From the NCBI GenBank assembly GCA_002721995.1, contig PBMF01000007.1, forward strand, positions 1 to 61,380: a stretch of DNA of 61,380 nt, read 5' to 3'. Shown here piece after piece: positions 7,930 through 15,983 of the stretch (positions are counted from its first letter, which is position 1; each line of letters opens with the position of its first letter). The notes below the pieces were generated by a model that saw only the letters and a list, made by a program, of their open reading frames with translations, had not been told where the DNA came from and ran no database searches. Position numbers and translations under genes: made by a program. The DNA comes from Chloroflexota bacterium. GTDB lineage: Bacteria; Chloroflexota; Dehalococcoidia; Lucifugimonadales; UBA3495.

Positions 7930-8865
7930 TCAGTCTTGGGATGGATGGGCCAACACCAAGGCTGTAGCGTGCTCAACCAGCCCGGTATCCGAGGCGTCCA
8001 ACCAGCTGATCCGTGGGTCGTTGGCTTTGAACCAGTTGTACTGACGGCGGGCCAGCCGGTGTGTCTGGGTCTTGGTGCGGGAGACCGCTTCCTCCAGTGA
8101 CAGGACCCCATCCAAGTAAAGGCCCAACTCCCGGTAACCGGGGCTGTCCAGTGCTCCCTGGCCGGCGGGATACCCGGCTTCAATGAGTGATTGGACCTCA
8201 GCCAGGAAACCCGCTTCAATCATGGCGTCCACCCGGCGGTCGATGCGCTCATAGAGGGCCTGTCTTTCCATGGTCAGGCCGATGACCAGGTGATTGCCGT
8301 GGGTAGCTGGCGGCGGGGCCATTTCCGACGGTCTCTGCCGGGTGGCCTCGTGGATCTCCAAGGCGCGGATCACTCGCCGCACGTTGCGGTGGTCCAGGGC
8401 GTCGGCCCGGGCCGGGTCCACATCCCGCAGCCGGTCGTGAAGGGTCTGGGAGCCCAGGGATTCCGCCTCCTGCTCCAAAGCTGCCCGTAACTCGGGGTTG
8501 GGCGGCACAGCGGGCACACTCTGCCCCTCCACCAACGCCCAGACATATTGGCCGGTGCCACCGGCCACGATGGGCAATTTGTCCCTGCCGGCTATATCCG
8601 AGGCCGCCGCCTGAGCCAATGGCAGAAAGGCCCCCACGCCGAAATTCTCGTCGGGGTTAAGCAGGTCCAGCAGGTGGTGAGGGGCCTGGGAGCACTCTTC
8701 GGGGGTGGGCTTGGCGGTGCCGATGTCCATGCCCCGGTAGACCTGGCGGCTGTCGGCGTTTATGACCTCGCCGCCGAAGCGCTGGCACAGGGCCACGGCC
8801 AGGCCGGTCTTGCCCACGGCGGTGGGGCCGACGACTGCTATCAGGGGAGTTGAATCCGAAGCCAC
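7930..8865 (-). CDS. miaA: tRNA dimethylallyltransferase
   Basis: Adds the isopentenyl group to A37 of tRNAs that read codons starting with U. The 311-aa product has the P-loop GPTAVGKT at residues 12-19, the substrate motif DSRQVYRGMDIGTAKPT near 38-54, GGTGQY near 101, and the late RRQYNWFK near 273. The start is GTG. It lies between dapF and tpiA on the minus strand. Confidence 0.95.
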   Translation of the reverse strand: MASDSTPLIAVVGPTAVGKTGLAVALCQRFGGEVINADSRQVYRGMDIGTAKPTPEECSQAPHHLLDLLNPDENFGVGAFLPLAQAAASDIAGRDKLPIVAGGTGQYVWALVEGQSVPAVPPNPELRAALEQEAESLGSQTLHDRLRDVDPARADALDHRNVRRVIRALEIHEATRQRPSEMAPPPATHGNHLVIGLTMERQALYERIDRRVDAMIEAGFLAEVQSLIEAGYPAGQGALDSPGYRELGLYLDGVLSLEEAVSRTKTQTHRLARRQYNWFKANDPRISWLDASDTGLVEHATALVLAHPSQD

Positions 8866-8909
8866 GCTCTGATTCTACGCCAGCCGGGCAACAACAAAGC
8901 GTCTGATTG

Positions 8910-9668
8910 CTAGGCCTTGGCAGCGGCGACAGCGGCGGCCACCTGCAGGAACTGGTCGGCCTGGAGCGCGGCCCCGCCCACCAGTCCCCCATGGATGCAG
9001 TCTTGGGCGGCGAAGTCACCGGCGTTGCCGGCGTTCATGCTGCCCCCATAGAGCAGGGGAACTTGGTCGGCGGCGGAAGCGAAGATACCCCGCAGGGCTT
9101 CATAGATGGCCCCACCCATGACCTCGGCGGCGATCCCGGGAGTTGCGGCCTGTCCGGTACCGATGGCCCAGACCGGCTCGTAGGCGACGATCAGACCGGA
9201 GGCGTCCGTGACGCCGTCCAGCCCGGCGCGCACCTGGCCGCTGTTGACGTCCATGGCCTTGCCGGCTTCCCGCTCTTCCAAGCTTTCGCCCACGCACAAG
9301 ATGGGTTTCAGTCCCGCCGCTTGGGCCGCTTTGATCTTGTCGTTGACCGATTCATCGGTCTCGCAGAAGAGTTGGCGGCGTTCCGAGTGGCCGATGATGA
9401 CGTATTCGCAGAGACCCTGGAGCATGCCGGGAGAGACCTCGCCAGTGAAGGCCCCGGAATCCTGGTGGTACATGTTCTGGGCCCCGACCTTAACTGCCGA
9501 ACCCTGCACCGCATCCCGCACGGCGGTCAACGACACGAAGGGCGGACAGAGCACCAGTTCGACGTTTCCCGCCGAGGACGCGCCGTCCTTCACCCCGGCG
9601 GCCAGGGCGACGGCCTCCGAGACGGTGGTGTTCATCTTCCAGTTTCCAGCAACGACCGAGGCGGGCAT
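8910..9668 (-). CDS. tpiA: Triosephosphate isomerase
   Basis: Interconverts glyceraldehyde 3-phosphate and dihydroxyacetone phosphate. The 252-aa TIM barrel has AGNWKMN near residue 7-13, the catalytic-His region IGHSERR near 93-99, the catalytic Glu in AYEPVWAIGTG near 165-175, and the phosphate-binding LLYGGSMNAGN near 212. The ATG has GGAGA upstream. A GTTATGTAA motif lies about 20 bases before the start. Part of a pgk-apgM-tpiA glycolytic run. Confidence 0.97.
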   Translation of the reverse strand: MPASVVAGNWKMNTTVSEAVALAAGVKDGASSAGNVELVLCPPFVSLTAVRDAVQGSAVKVGAQNMYHQDSGAFTGEVSPGMLQGLCEYVIIGHSERRQLFCETDESVNDKIKAAQAAGLKPILCVGESLEEREAGKAMDVNSGQVRAGLDGVTDASGLIVAYEPVWAIGTGQAATPGIAAEVMGGAIYEALRGIFASAADQVPLLYGGSMNAGNAGDFAAQDCIHGGLVGGAALQADQFLQVAAAVAAAKA

Positions 9669-9718
9669 GGGCCTATCTCCAGTTGGTTATGTAATGTCTA
9701 ACGCGGTGCTTGTGCGGC

Positions 9719-10924
9719 CTAGGGACCGAACTTGTTCAGCTTGCCGGCGTGGGACATGCCCATCACCATGACGCTGGTGGCGGGGATGCTGCCCAGGGCT
9801 CCCAGGGCACAGGCCTTCTCATCGAAGGTGGGCACTCCCTGGCCCTTGGTCAGCTTGGAATTGAGCATGAAGGGCACCGGGTGCCAACTGTGGGCGGCCA
9901 TGATGGCGGGGGTGGCGTGGTCACCGGCCACCATCAAGACATCGGGCCCCAGTTCCCGGATGGCGGGGATGAAGGGGTCCAGGTCCTCAAGGCATTTCAC
10001 TTTGGCGTCGAAGTTTCCGTCCTCACCAGCGGCGTCGGCCGGCTTGTAGTGGATGAAGAAGAAGTCGTGGTTGTCCCAGTTCTCTTTCAGGGTCTCCACC
10101 TCGTCGGCGAAGGTGCGGCCGGTGCGGATGACCTTCATACCGGCCACGGTGGCCAGCCCGCGGTACATGGGGTAGGCGGCGATGGCGGCGGGGTCCATGC
10201 GGTAGACATCGCCCATTGGAGGCAGGGAGGGCATCTGGGCGAAGCCGCGCAGGAGCAGCATGTTGGCCCGCTCTTCCTCGGACATGAGCTGGGCGGCTTT
10301 CTCCACGAACTGGTTGACCAGGTCAGCGGTCTTCTGAGCTTCGGGCCTGATGGCGGTCACGGGCAGGGCCTTGGCCCCGGTGACCTGGGGGTCGGTCTCG
10401 GTTACAGCCTCGGACAGACCCTCGCCTCGCAGGCGGAGCACGAAGCGATAGTCCTGGACGGCGAATACGTCCACCTGGACTCCGGGTATCTCAATCCGGT
10501 CCAAGCGTTCGCAGATGGGCGCGCTCTCAGCGGAGGGTATCCGCCCGGCACGGCGGTCAACAAGCAGGCCGTTTTCGTCCACGGTGCAGAAGTTGCCCCG
10601 CGCCGCCACGTCCCCCGGGGCCAGTTCGACCTCGATGCCCAATGCCTCCAGGGCGCCGCGGCCGATCTGGTGCTTCAAGGGATCATAGCCAAAGAGGGCC
10701 AGGTGGCCGGGGCCGCTGCCGGGGGCCACACCGGGCAGCACCGGAGTGGTCAGCCCGCAGGCGCTCTCCTGGGCCAGGGCGTCCAGATTGGGCGTGTGGG
10801 CGGTCTCCAGTTCAGACTTGCCTGTGTCGGGGTGGGCCAGTCCGCCCAGCCCATCGGCAACCAACAGCACCATCTTGGACGGTGTATTTGTGTAGCAATC
10901 TCTCAGTTCTTCTACGTCAATCAA
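9719..10924 (-). CDS. apgM: 2,3-bisphosphoglycerate-independent phosphoglycerate mutase, archaeal type
   Basis: Interconverts 3- and 2-phosphoglycerate. The 401-aa protein belongs to the alkaline-phosphatase superfamily ApgM group: metal-binding LLVADGLGG near residue 20, AHTPNLDALA near 42, GPGHLALFGYDP near 70, HDFFFIHYKPADAAGEDG near 275, and the C-terminal AGDHATPAIMAAHSWHPVPF near 325. The start is TTG with AGGAA upstream. It sits between pgk and tpiA, which fits its step. Use of this enzyme type in bacteria is typical of Dehalococcoidia among others. Confidence 0.92.
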   Translation of the reverse strand: MIDVEELRDCYTNTPSKMVLLVADGLGGLAHPDTGKSELETAHTPNLDALAQESACGLTTPVLPGVAPGSGPGHLALFGYDPLKHQIGRGALEALGIEVELAPGDVAARGNFCTVDENGLLVDRRAGRIPSAESAPICERLDRIEIPGVQVDVFAVQDYRFVLRLRGEGLSEAVTETDPQVTGAKALPVTAIRPEAQKTADLVNQFVEKAAQLMSEEERANMLLLRGFAQMPSLPPMGDVYRMDPAAIAAYPMYRGLATVAGMKVIRTGRTFADEVETLKENWDNHDFFFIHYKPADAAGEDGNFDAKVKCLEDLDPFIPAIRELGPDVLMVAGDHATPAIMAAHSWHPVPFMLNSKLTKGQGVPTFDEKACALGALGSIPATSVMVMGMSHAGKLNKFGP

Positions 10925-10969
10925 CGGTTATTCCTCGTCTATCGGTAGCTGGTCTGTAAAGCTTATCAC

Positions 10970-12166
10970 TTAGGCGTCGGGCAGGGCCGCGATGCCGGGC
11001 AGTTCCTTGCCCTCCAGAAATTCCAATGATGCCCCGCCGCCGGTGGAGACGTGGGTCATCTTGTCCATCAGGCCCAGTTCCTCGATGGCCTCGGCTGTGG
11101 AGCCGCCGCCCACCACGCTGGTCACCCCTGTGATCCCGGCTATGGCGTTGGCCACGGTGCGGGTGCCGTGGCTGAACTTGGGCATCTCGAACACACCCAT
11201 AGGACCGTTCCAGATGATGGTCTTGCAGGTGGTCAGGGCCTTGGCGAAGTCCTCGGCGGAGTTGGGGGCGATGTCCATGATGTACCAGCCGTCGGGCACG
11301 TCGCCCACGTGCATGACGTCGGTCTCGGCCGGGTCGGCGGCGAACTCGTTGGCGATGACCACATTCTCGGGCAGGTGCAGCTTCACGTTACCGGCCTCGG
11401 CCCTGGCCATGATCTCCTTGGCGAACTCCAGCCGGTCCTCCTCGATGCGGGAGGCCCCGGTAGAATACCCCAGGGCGTTCAGGAAGGTGACGCACATGCC
11501 GCCGCCGATGAACAGGTGGTCAAGCTTCTCCAGCAAGTTGTCCAGGAGAAGAATCTTGTCGCTGACCTTGGCGCCGCCCATGAGAGCCGCCAATGGCTTT
11601 TCCGGCGACTCCAGCGCCTTACCCATGGACTCGACCTCTTTCTGCACCAGGAGGCCCATGGCTGACGGCAGGAACTTGGTTATGCCGTCGGTGGAGGCGT
11701 GGGCGCGGTGGCAGACGGCGAAGGCGTCGTTCACGAAGCAGTCCACGTTGTCCGAGAGTTCACAGGCAAAGGCGCCGTCGTTCTTCTCTTCGCCGGGGTT
11801 GAACCTCAGGTTCTCCAGGAGCACCACGTCCCCGGCGGACATCTCGGAGATGGCCTGTTCCACCGCCGGGCCTGTAATCTCGGGCAGGCTCTTCACCTGG
11901 CGTTCCAGGAGCATGGCCAAGCGGTCGCCCACCGGGGCCAGGCGCAGGCCCTCCACGACTTCGCCCTTGGGCCGTCCCAGATGAGAGCAGAGCACCACCT
12001 TGCTGCCCTGGTCGATGAGGTAACGGATGGTGGGCAGTGTGGCCCGCAGGCGCTGGTCGTAGAGCGCGATCCCCTCGATGCCCTGGTCGATGGGGACGTT
12101 GAAGTCCACCCTCACCAGTACCCTCTTGCCGGCCACGTCCAGTTGATTCAGTGTCCGTTTGGCCAT
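10970..12166 (-). CDS. pgk: Phosphoglycerate kinase
   Basis: ATP-forming glycolytic enzyme, 398 aa from the chosen start. ATG 12166 was chosen because GGAGG lies 6-7 bases upstream and MAKRTLNQLD is where the family begins; the A of this ATG overlaps the last base of the upstream gene's stop codon. Motifs: RVDFNVP near 18, SHLGRPKG near 58, GGAKVSDK near 198, NGPMGVFE near 328, and VGGGSTAEAI near 365. Confidence 0.97.
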   Translation of the reverse strand: MAKRTLNQLDVAGKRVLVRVDFNVPIDQGIEGIALYDQRLRATLPTIRYLIDQGSKVVLCSHLGRPKGEVVEGLRLAPVGDRLAMLLERQVKSLPEITGPAVEQAISEMSAGDVVLLENLRFNPGEEKNDGAFACELSDNVDCFVNDAFAVCHRAHASTDGITKFLPSAMGLLVQKEVESMGKALESPEKPLAALMGGAKVSDKILLLDNLLEKLDHLFIGGGMCVTFLNALGYSTGASRIEEDRLEFAKEIMARAEAGNVKLHLPENVVIANEFAADPAETDVMHVGDVPDGWYIMDIAPNSAEDFAKALTTCKTIIWNGPMGVFEMPKFSHGTRTVANAIAGITGVTSVVGGGSTAEAIEELGLMDKMTHVSTGGGASLEFLEGKELPGIAALPDA

Positions 12167-13218
12167 CAGCGGCCTCCTTCGACCGCCCAACGGCCCATGA
12201 TAGTGAGATTTTCCATTCCTTTCGTAGATACTCCAGTGAGGTCGTCGAGCGCCTGGTCCACCAATTCCTGGGCCTTGGCCTGAGACGCCTGGCGAGCGCC
12301 GGTGTCGCCCAGGATTTCCACCATCTTGGCCACGTCCGGCGCCTCCAAGACTCGCTTCATATAGATGGAGCCCAACTCGCGCTTAACGCTGACGCTGGCG
12401 TTTTCCAGCGTGTGGACCAGGGGCAAACTCTTCTTCTTGTTGAGCACGTTGCTGGGGGTCATTCCGTCGCCGTGTTCGCCCCACAGGTCGTCGATGTCCC
12501 GTGCTATCTGCCACGCCATGCCCAGGTTCTTGCCCAGTTGGGCAAATTGCCGGCAAACGTCCTCTCCGGCGCCGGCGGTGAGCGCACCGGAGGACGCCGC
12601 GCAGGACGCCAACGCCCCGGCCTTGCGGCCAATCATGTCCATATATGAAGCGGTGGTGACCATCATCTGGTCTTGGAATTCCAGGTCCATGTACTGCCCT
12701 TCGCAGAGGGTGAGACAGGCCTGGTCCAGTGACTTCACCGCCTCGAGCACTCTGTCCGCGGGCACACCGTTTTCGGCCAGGCGCATGATGGTGGTGCGGC
12801 CCAAAGAATGCAGTCCGTCGCCGGCGTTTATGGCCTGGGCCGGGCCCCAGACCCACCAGATACTGGGCCGGTCGCCGGGTTCGGCCCGTCGGGCCTGAAC
12901 ATCACCGTGGACCAGGGTGAAGTTGTAGATCAGTTCGACGCTGGCCGCTGAGGGGAGCGCCCTGTGAAAATCTCCACCCAGAGCATCGCAGGATGCCAAG
13001 GCCAGGGCCGGCTGTAGGTTCAGGGGCGCGGGGGCCGAGCGCGGCTGCCCCTGCTCGTCCACCCAACCTAGATGGTAGCGGAGAACGTCGTATAGGAACC
13101 CGTGCCGGGACTCGAATACGACCTTCAATTCTTCTTCCAGTGCCTGTTGGTAGGACTGATATTTCTCGGGCGAGGGAATGTCTTGTCTCCTAGGTGGAAG
13201 CGGCTTCCCAGACTTCAA
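12166..13218 (-). CDS. Polyprenyl synthetase-family protein with degenerate Asp-rich motifs
   Basis: A trans-isoprenyl diphosphate synthase-like helical protein of up to 350 aa. Family features present are YNFTLVHGDVQARR near residue 97-110, WGPAQAINAGD near 124, the KSLDQACLTLCEGQYMDL region near 165, and DIDDLWGE near 240. The first Asp-rich motif, normally DDxxD, reads GDVQA; the second reads RDIDD in place of the usual DDILG-like run. These residues hold the magnesium ions, so catalysis may be altered. The frame permits TTG at 13218, which overlaps sua5 by 29 bases, but AGGAG at 13187-13191 sits seven bases before an ATT at 13177-13179, a likelier start. Confidence 0.8.
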   Translation of the reverse strand: MKSGKPLPPRRQDIPSPEKYQSYQQALEEELKVVFESRHGFLYDVLRYHLGWVDEQGQPRSAPAPLNLQPALALASCDALGGDFHRALPSAASVELIYNFTLVHGDVQARRAEPGDRPSIWWVWGPAQAINAGDGLHSLGRTTIMRLAENGVPADRVLEAVKSLDQACLTLCEGQYMDLEFQDQMMVTTASYMDMIGRKAGALASCAASSGALTAGAGEDVCRQFAQLGKNLGMAWQIARDIDDLWGEHGDGMTPSNVLNKKKSLPLVHTLENASVSVKRELGSIYMKRVLEAPDVAKMVEILGDTGARQASQAKAQELVDQALDDLTGVSTKGMENLTIMGRWAVEGGR

Positions 13219-13822
13219 TCACTGAGGCGAAGGGGATGGCCCCCTCGCGGAGAAGTTTCGGTGTGTCAGTTGTTATGTCCACCACCGTGGACTGGGTGCC
13301 CTGGGGCGGCGGGCCGAAATCCAGTATGTAGTCCACCTGTTCGCCGATCTGGGCTGCCAAATCGTCCAGGCTGGCCAGGTCCGGAGCGCCACTGATATTG
13401 GCGCTGGTCCCGGTTACGGGGCCGCCCAGGCCGTCAATCAGCGCCATGGGCGCCGGGTGGTCCGGCATTCTCACCGCCACCGTCGGGCCGACCGCCGTCA
13501 GACGGTCCGGCACCGCGTCTGCTTTGGGGACAACCAATGTCAGCCCCCCCGGCCAGAACCTCTCGGTCAACCGTTTGGTCTGGGGTGGGACTTCCTTGGC
13601 CACCAGGGCCAGTTGTTCCCAGCCGTTCACCAGCACCGGAAGGGCCAGGTTTTCGGGCCTTCCCTTAACGGCGAACACCCTGTCTATGGCGGCGGTATTG
13701 AACACATCCGCGGCCAGACCGAAAAGGGTGTCAGTTGGGGTGGCCACCACACCGCCATCCTTGAGACATTCAACCGCCTGGGACAGGGCTTCCGTATCCT
13801 GCTGGCTTTGGGTATCCGCCAC
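13190..13822 (-). CDS. L-threonylcarbamoyladenylate synthase (Sua5/YciO/YrdC family)
   Basis: Makes threonylcarbamoyl-AMP from threonine, bicarbonate and ATP, the first step of the t6A37 tRNA modification. The 210-aa product has the YrdC domain: GGVVATPTDTLFGLAADV near 23-40, KGRPENLALPVLV near 53, RFWPGGLTLVV near 88, VAVRMPDHP near 115, and the nucleotide-binding TGTSANISG near 135. It lacks the extra C-terminal Sua5 domain, so it is of the TsaC/YwlC short kind. The start is GTG. First gene of the minus-strand run, divergent from guaA. Confidence 0.92.
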   Translation of the reverse strand: MADTQSQQDTEALSQAVECLKDGGVVATPTDTLFGLAADVFNTAAIDRVFAVKGRPENLALPVLVNGWEQLALVAKEVPPQTKRLTERFWPGGLTLVVPKADAVPDRLTAVGPTVAVRMPDHPAPMALIDGLGGPVTGTSANISGAPDLASLDDLAAQIGEQVDYILDFGPPPQGTQSTVVDITTDTPKLLREGAIPFASVIEVWEAAST

Positions 13823-13961
13823 TACTGGTCCATGCCTCGATTTTACACCTCAGGACACCGGTATCCGGGGCGGGCAGAGTATATCACAGGGCGCCGGCGG
13901 ACCAGCCAGATACGGAGTCCAAAAAATCCCAGAAAATGCCCAGTTTTTACCGGTTAATCTG

Positions 13962-14034
13962 TTGACTTTATGTCGTCTGCGGCGACTATACTCCCCCATG
14001 CCCAGACGGTATAATCGTTATGCGTTATGTAACG
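13962..14034 (+). promoter_or_regulatory. Candidate guaA promoter and CGTTATGTAACG site
   Basis: In the 289-base divergent gap between sua5 and guaA there is TTGACT (13962-13967), TATACT (13987-13992, a long 19-base spacer) and a consensus TATAAT (14010-14015). CGTTATGTAACG follows at 14023-14034, matching the arms of the inverted repeat at 2060-2132. The TATAAT is the best single element but lacks a clear -35. Assignment is by eye. Confidence 0.3.
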
Positions 14035-14111
14035 TGATTTCACCGGCCGGCGACAGGATCGTTTTCCCCGAGACCCCGGACCCCAACCCGCCCCAATCAG
14101 GAGGCTGAGCC

Positions 14112-15782
14112 ACGACTGAAAGCAAGCTGCCACAAGGAAGAAGGGTTGCCACCAGCGACGACCTGGAGGTTTCGGCCTATCTGGAAATAGCACAAGGGCT
14201 GGAGGGCGTCGGCCCCGAAGACGACGACCAGCAACTGGTCAGCGAAGGCATCGTCGTCATAGATTTCGGCTCGCAGTACAGTCACCTAATCGCCCGCCGC
14301 ATCCGCGAACAGAAGGTCTATTCGGTGATCTCCCAGTCCAGGGGGACCTGGGACTCCGTCAAGCATATCAACCCCAAGGGAATCATCCTCTCCGGCGGCC
14401 CCGCCAGTGTGTATGAAGAAGGCGCTCCCCAGATTCCCAGCTGGGTCTTCGAGCGCAAGCTGCCGGTGCTGGGTATCTGCTACGGCATGCAGGCATTGGT
14501 GCACCAGTTGGGCGGCACCGTGTCGCCGGGGGCCAAGCAGGAATTCGGCTACGCCGTATTGCACCAGGACGACTCCGAGTCCGGCTCCACTCTGTTCAAC
14601 GAGCTTCCCACCGAATTTCAGGTCTGGATGAGCCACGGCGACCGGGTGGAGACCCTGCCCCCCGGCTTCTCCAGCATGGCCTACACCGAAAACTCGCCCG
14701 TGGCCGCCATCGGCAACGGCGAAGGCATGTTCGGCATCCAGTTCCATCCGGAGGTGAATCACACACCCCTGGGACAAGACATCATCAAGAATTTCCTATT
14801 TGATGCCTGCCGCTGCAAGGGCGACTGGACGCCGGGGAACGTGGTCCACGATTCCATCAAGCGCATCCGGGAGCAGGTGGGCGACGGCAAGGTCATCTGC
14901 GCCCTCTCCGGAGGCGTGGACTCGGCGGTGACCGCCGCGCTGCTCCACCGGGCCATCGGCGACCAGTTGACCTGCATCTTTGTGAACAACGGGCTCCTGC
15001 GCCTGGAAGAGGCGGAACGAGTCCAGGCCACCTTCAAGCGGGGCCTGGGACTGAACCTCATGTATGTGGACGCCGCCGACCGGTTTGTGGACAAGCTGGA
15101 GGGCGTCACCGACCCGGAGATGAAGCGAAAGGTCATCGGCGAGGAGTTCATAAGGGTCTTTGAAGAGGCCGCGTCGGGACTGGGTCAGGTCGATTTTCTG
15201 GCCCAAGGGACCCTGTACCCGGACGTTATAGAGAGCGACGCGCCAGAGAACCGCACATCGGCCCGCATCAAGACCCACCACAACGTGGGCGGTCTGCCGG
15301 AGAACATGAAATTGGAACTGGTGGAACCCCTGCGCTACCTGTTCAAAGACGAAGTACGGGACGTGGGTCTCGAGTTGGGACTTCCGCCGGATATGGTCTA
15401 CCGACAGCCGTTCCCCGGCCCCGGTCTGGCCATCCGGGTCATTGGCGAGGTCACCCGGGACCGACTGGACATGCTCCGGAAATGCGACTGGGTGGTGATC
15501 GACGAGATCAAAGCCGCCAACCTCTATGACCAGGTCTGGCAGAGTTTCGCCGTCTTAAGCGACAGCCGCACCGTTGGCGTGCAAGGCGACTACCGCACCT
15601 ACGGCTACGTCTGCGCCATCCGGGCCGTCTCCAGCGACGACGCCATGACGGCCGACTGGGTGCGTCTGCCCTACGAGGTTCTGGCCCGAATCTCCAACCG
15701 TATCGTGAACGAAGTCCCCGGCGTGAACCGAGTGGTCTATGACATCACCAGTAAGCCCCCGGGCACCATCGAGTGGGAGTAG
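14112..15782 (+). CDS. guaA: GMP synthase (glutamine-hydrolysing), apparent ACG start
   Basis: Converts XMP to GMP. The class I glutaminase domain has SGGPASVYEEGAP, nucleophile Cys in LGICYGMQAL, and the His/Glu of QFHPEVNHT; the ATP-pyrophosphatase domain has ALSGGVDSAVTAALLH; the C-terminal dimerisation domain ends PPGTIEWE. The first canonical start in frame (GTG 14325) falls inside the glutaminase domain, after IVVIDFGSQYSHLIARR, and so is too late. The open frame extends back to a TGA at 14106-14108. Within it, CAGGAGG (14098-14104) sits seven bases before ACG at 14112, which would read MTESKLPQGRR and add about 45 residues ahead of the domain. ACG is one transition from ATG. The function is certain; the start is inferred. 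Confidence 0.93.
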   Translation, partial: TTESKLPQGRRVATSDDLEVSAYLEIAQGLEGVGPEDDDQQLVSEGIVVIDFGSQYSHLIARRIREQKVYSVISQSRGTWDSVKHINPKGIILSGGPASVYEEGAPQIPSWVFERKLPVLGICYGMQALVHQLGGTVSPGAKQEFGYAVLHQDDSESGSTLFNELPTEFQVWMSHGDRVETLPPGFSSMAYTENSPVAAIGNGEGMFGIQFHPEVNHTPLGQDIIKNFLFDACRCKGDWTPGNVVHDSIKRIREQVGDGKVICALSGGVDSAVTAALLHRAIGDQLTCIFVNNGLLRLEEAERVQATFKRGLGLNLMYVDAADRFVDKLEGVTDPEMKRKVIGEEFIRVFEEAASGLGQVDFLAQGTLYPDVIESDAPENRTSARIKTHHNVGGLPENMKLELVEPLRYLFKDEVRDVGLELGLPPDMVYRQPFPGPGLAIRVIGEVTRDRLDMLRKCDWVVIDEIKAANLYDQVWQSFAVLSDSRTVGVQGDYRTYGYVCAIRAVSSDDAMTADWVRLPYEVLARISNRIVNEVPGVNRVVYDITSKPPGTIEWE

Positions 15783-15836
15783 ACGGCGGCTGGCAGACCG
15801 TAGCTTGGCTGCAGAGTAGTATTACCCCCTCTCTAG

Positions 15837-15904
15837 CTCTCCCCCTGGCGAGGGGGAGAGAACAGTCCCTTCCCCCGTCCGGGGGGAAAGTTAGGATGGG
15901 GGCC
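15837..15904. repeat. Palindromic intergenic repeat, copy A
   Basis: Two palindromic units lie side by side: CTCTCCCCCT...AGGGGGAGAG at 15837-15860, then CCCTTCCCCC...GGGGGGAAAG followed by TTAGGATGGGGG to about 15902. The same units and tail occur near 50034 and 55446. It lies between guaA and purD. It resembles REP-type dispersed palindromes. Confidence 0.7.
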
Positions 15905-15983
15905 GCGGCCCAGCACTCGTAGATCACAGAGAACCAACCATGACCGAAACATTCATGTCCACCAACCCGCCGGAGTCCCGCCG

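Noticed and set aside
9710-10948. 412-aa plus-strand frame opposite apgM
   Set aside because: Its composition (His/Gly/Val-rich) mirrors the antisense of apgM, which has clear catalytic motifs.
15837-15904. Inverted repeats after guaA as a terminator or CRISPR repeat
   Set aside because: The same units recur at other gene ends in different arrangements without T tracts, and there is no regular spacer pattern.
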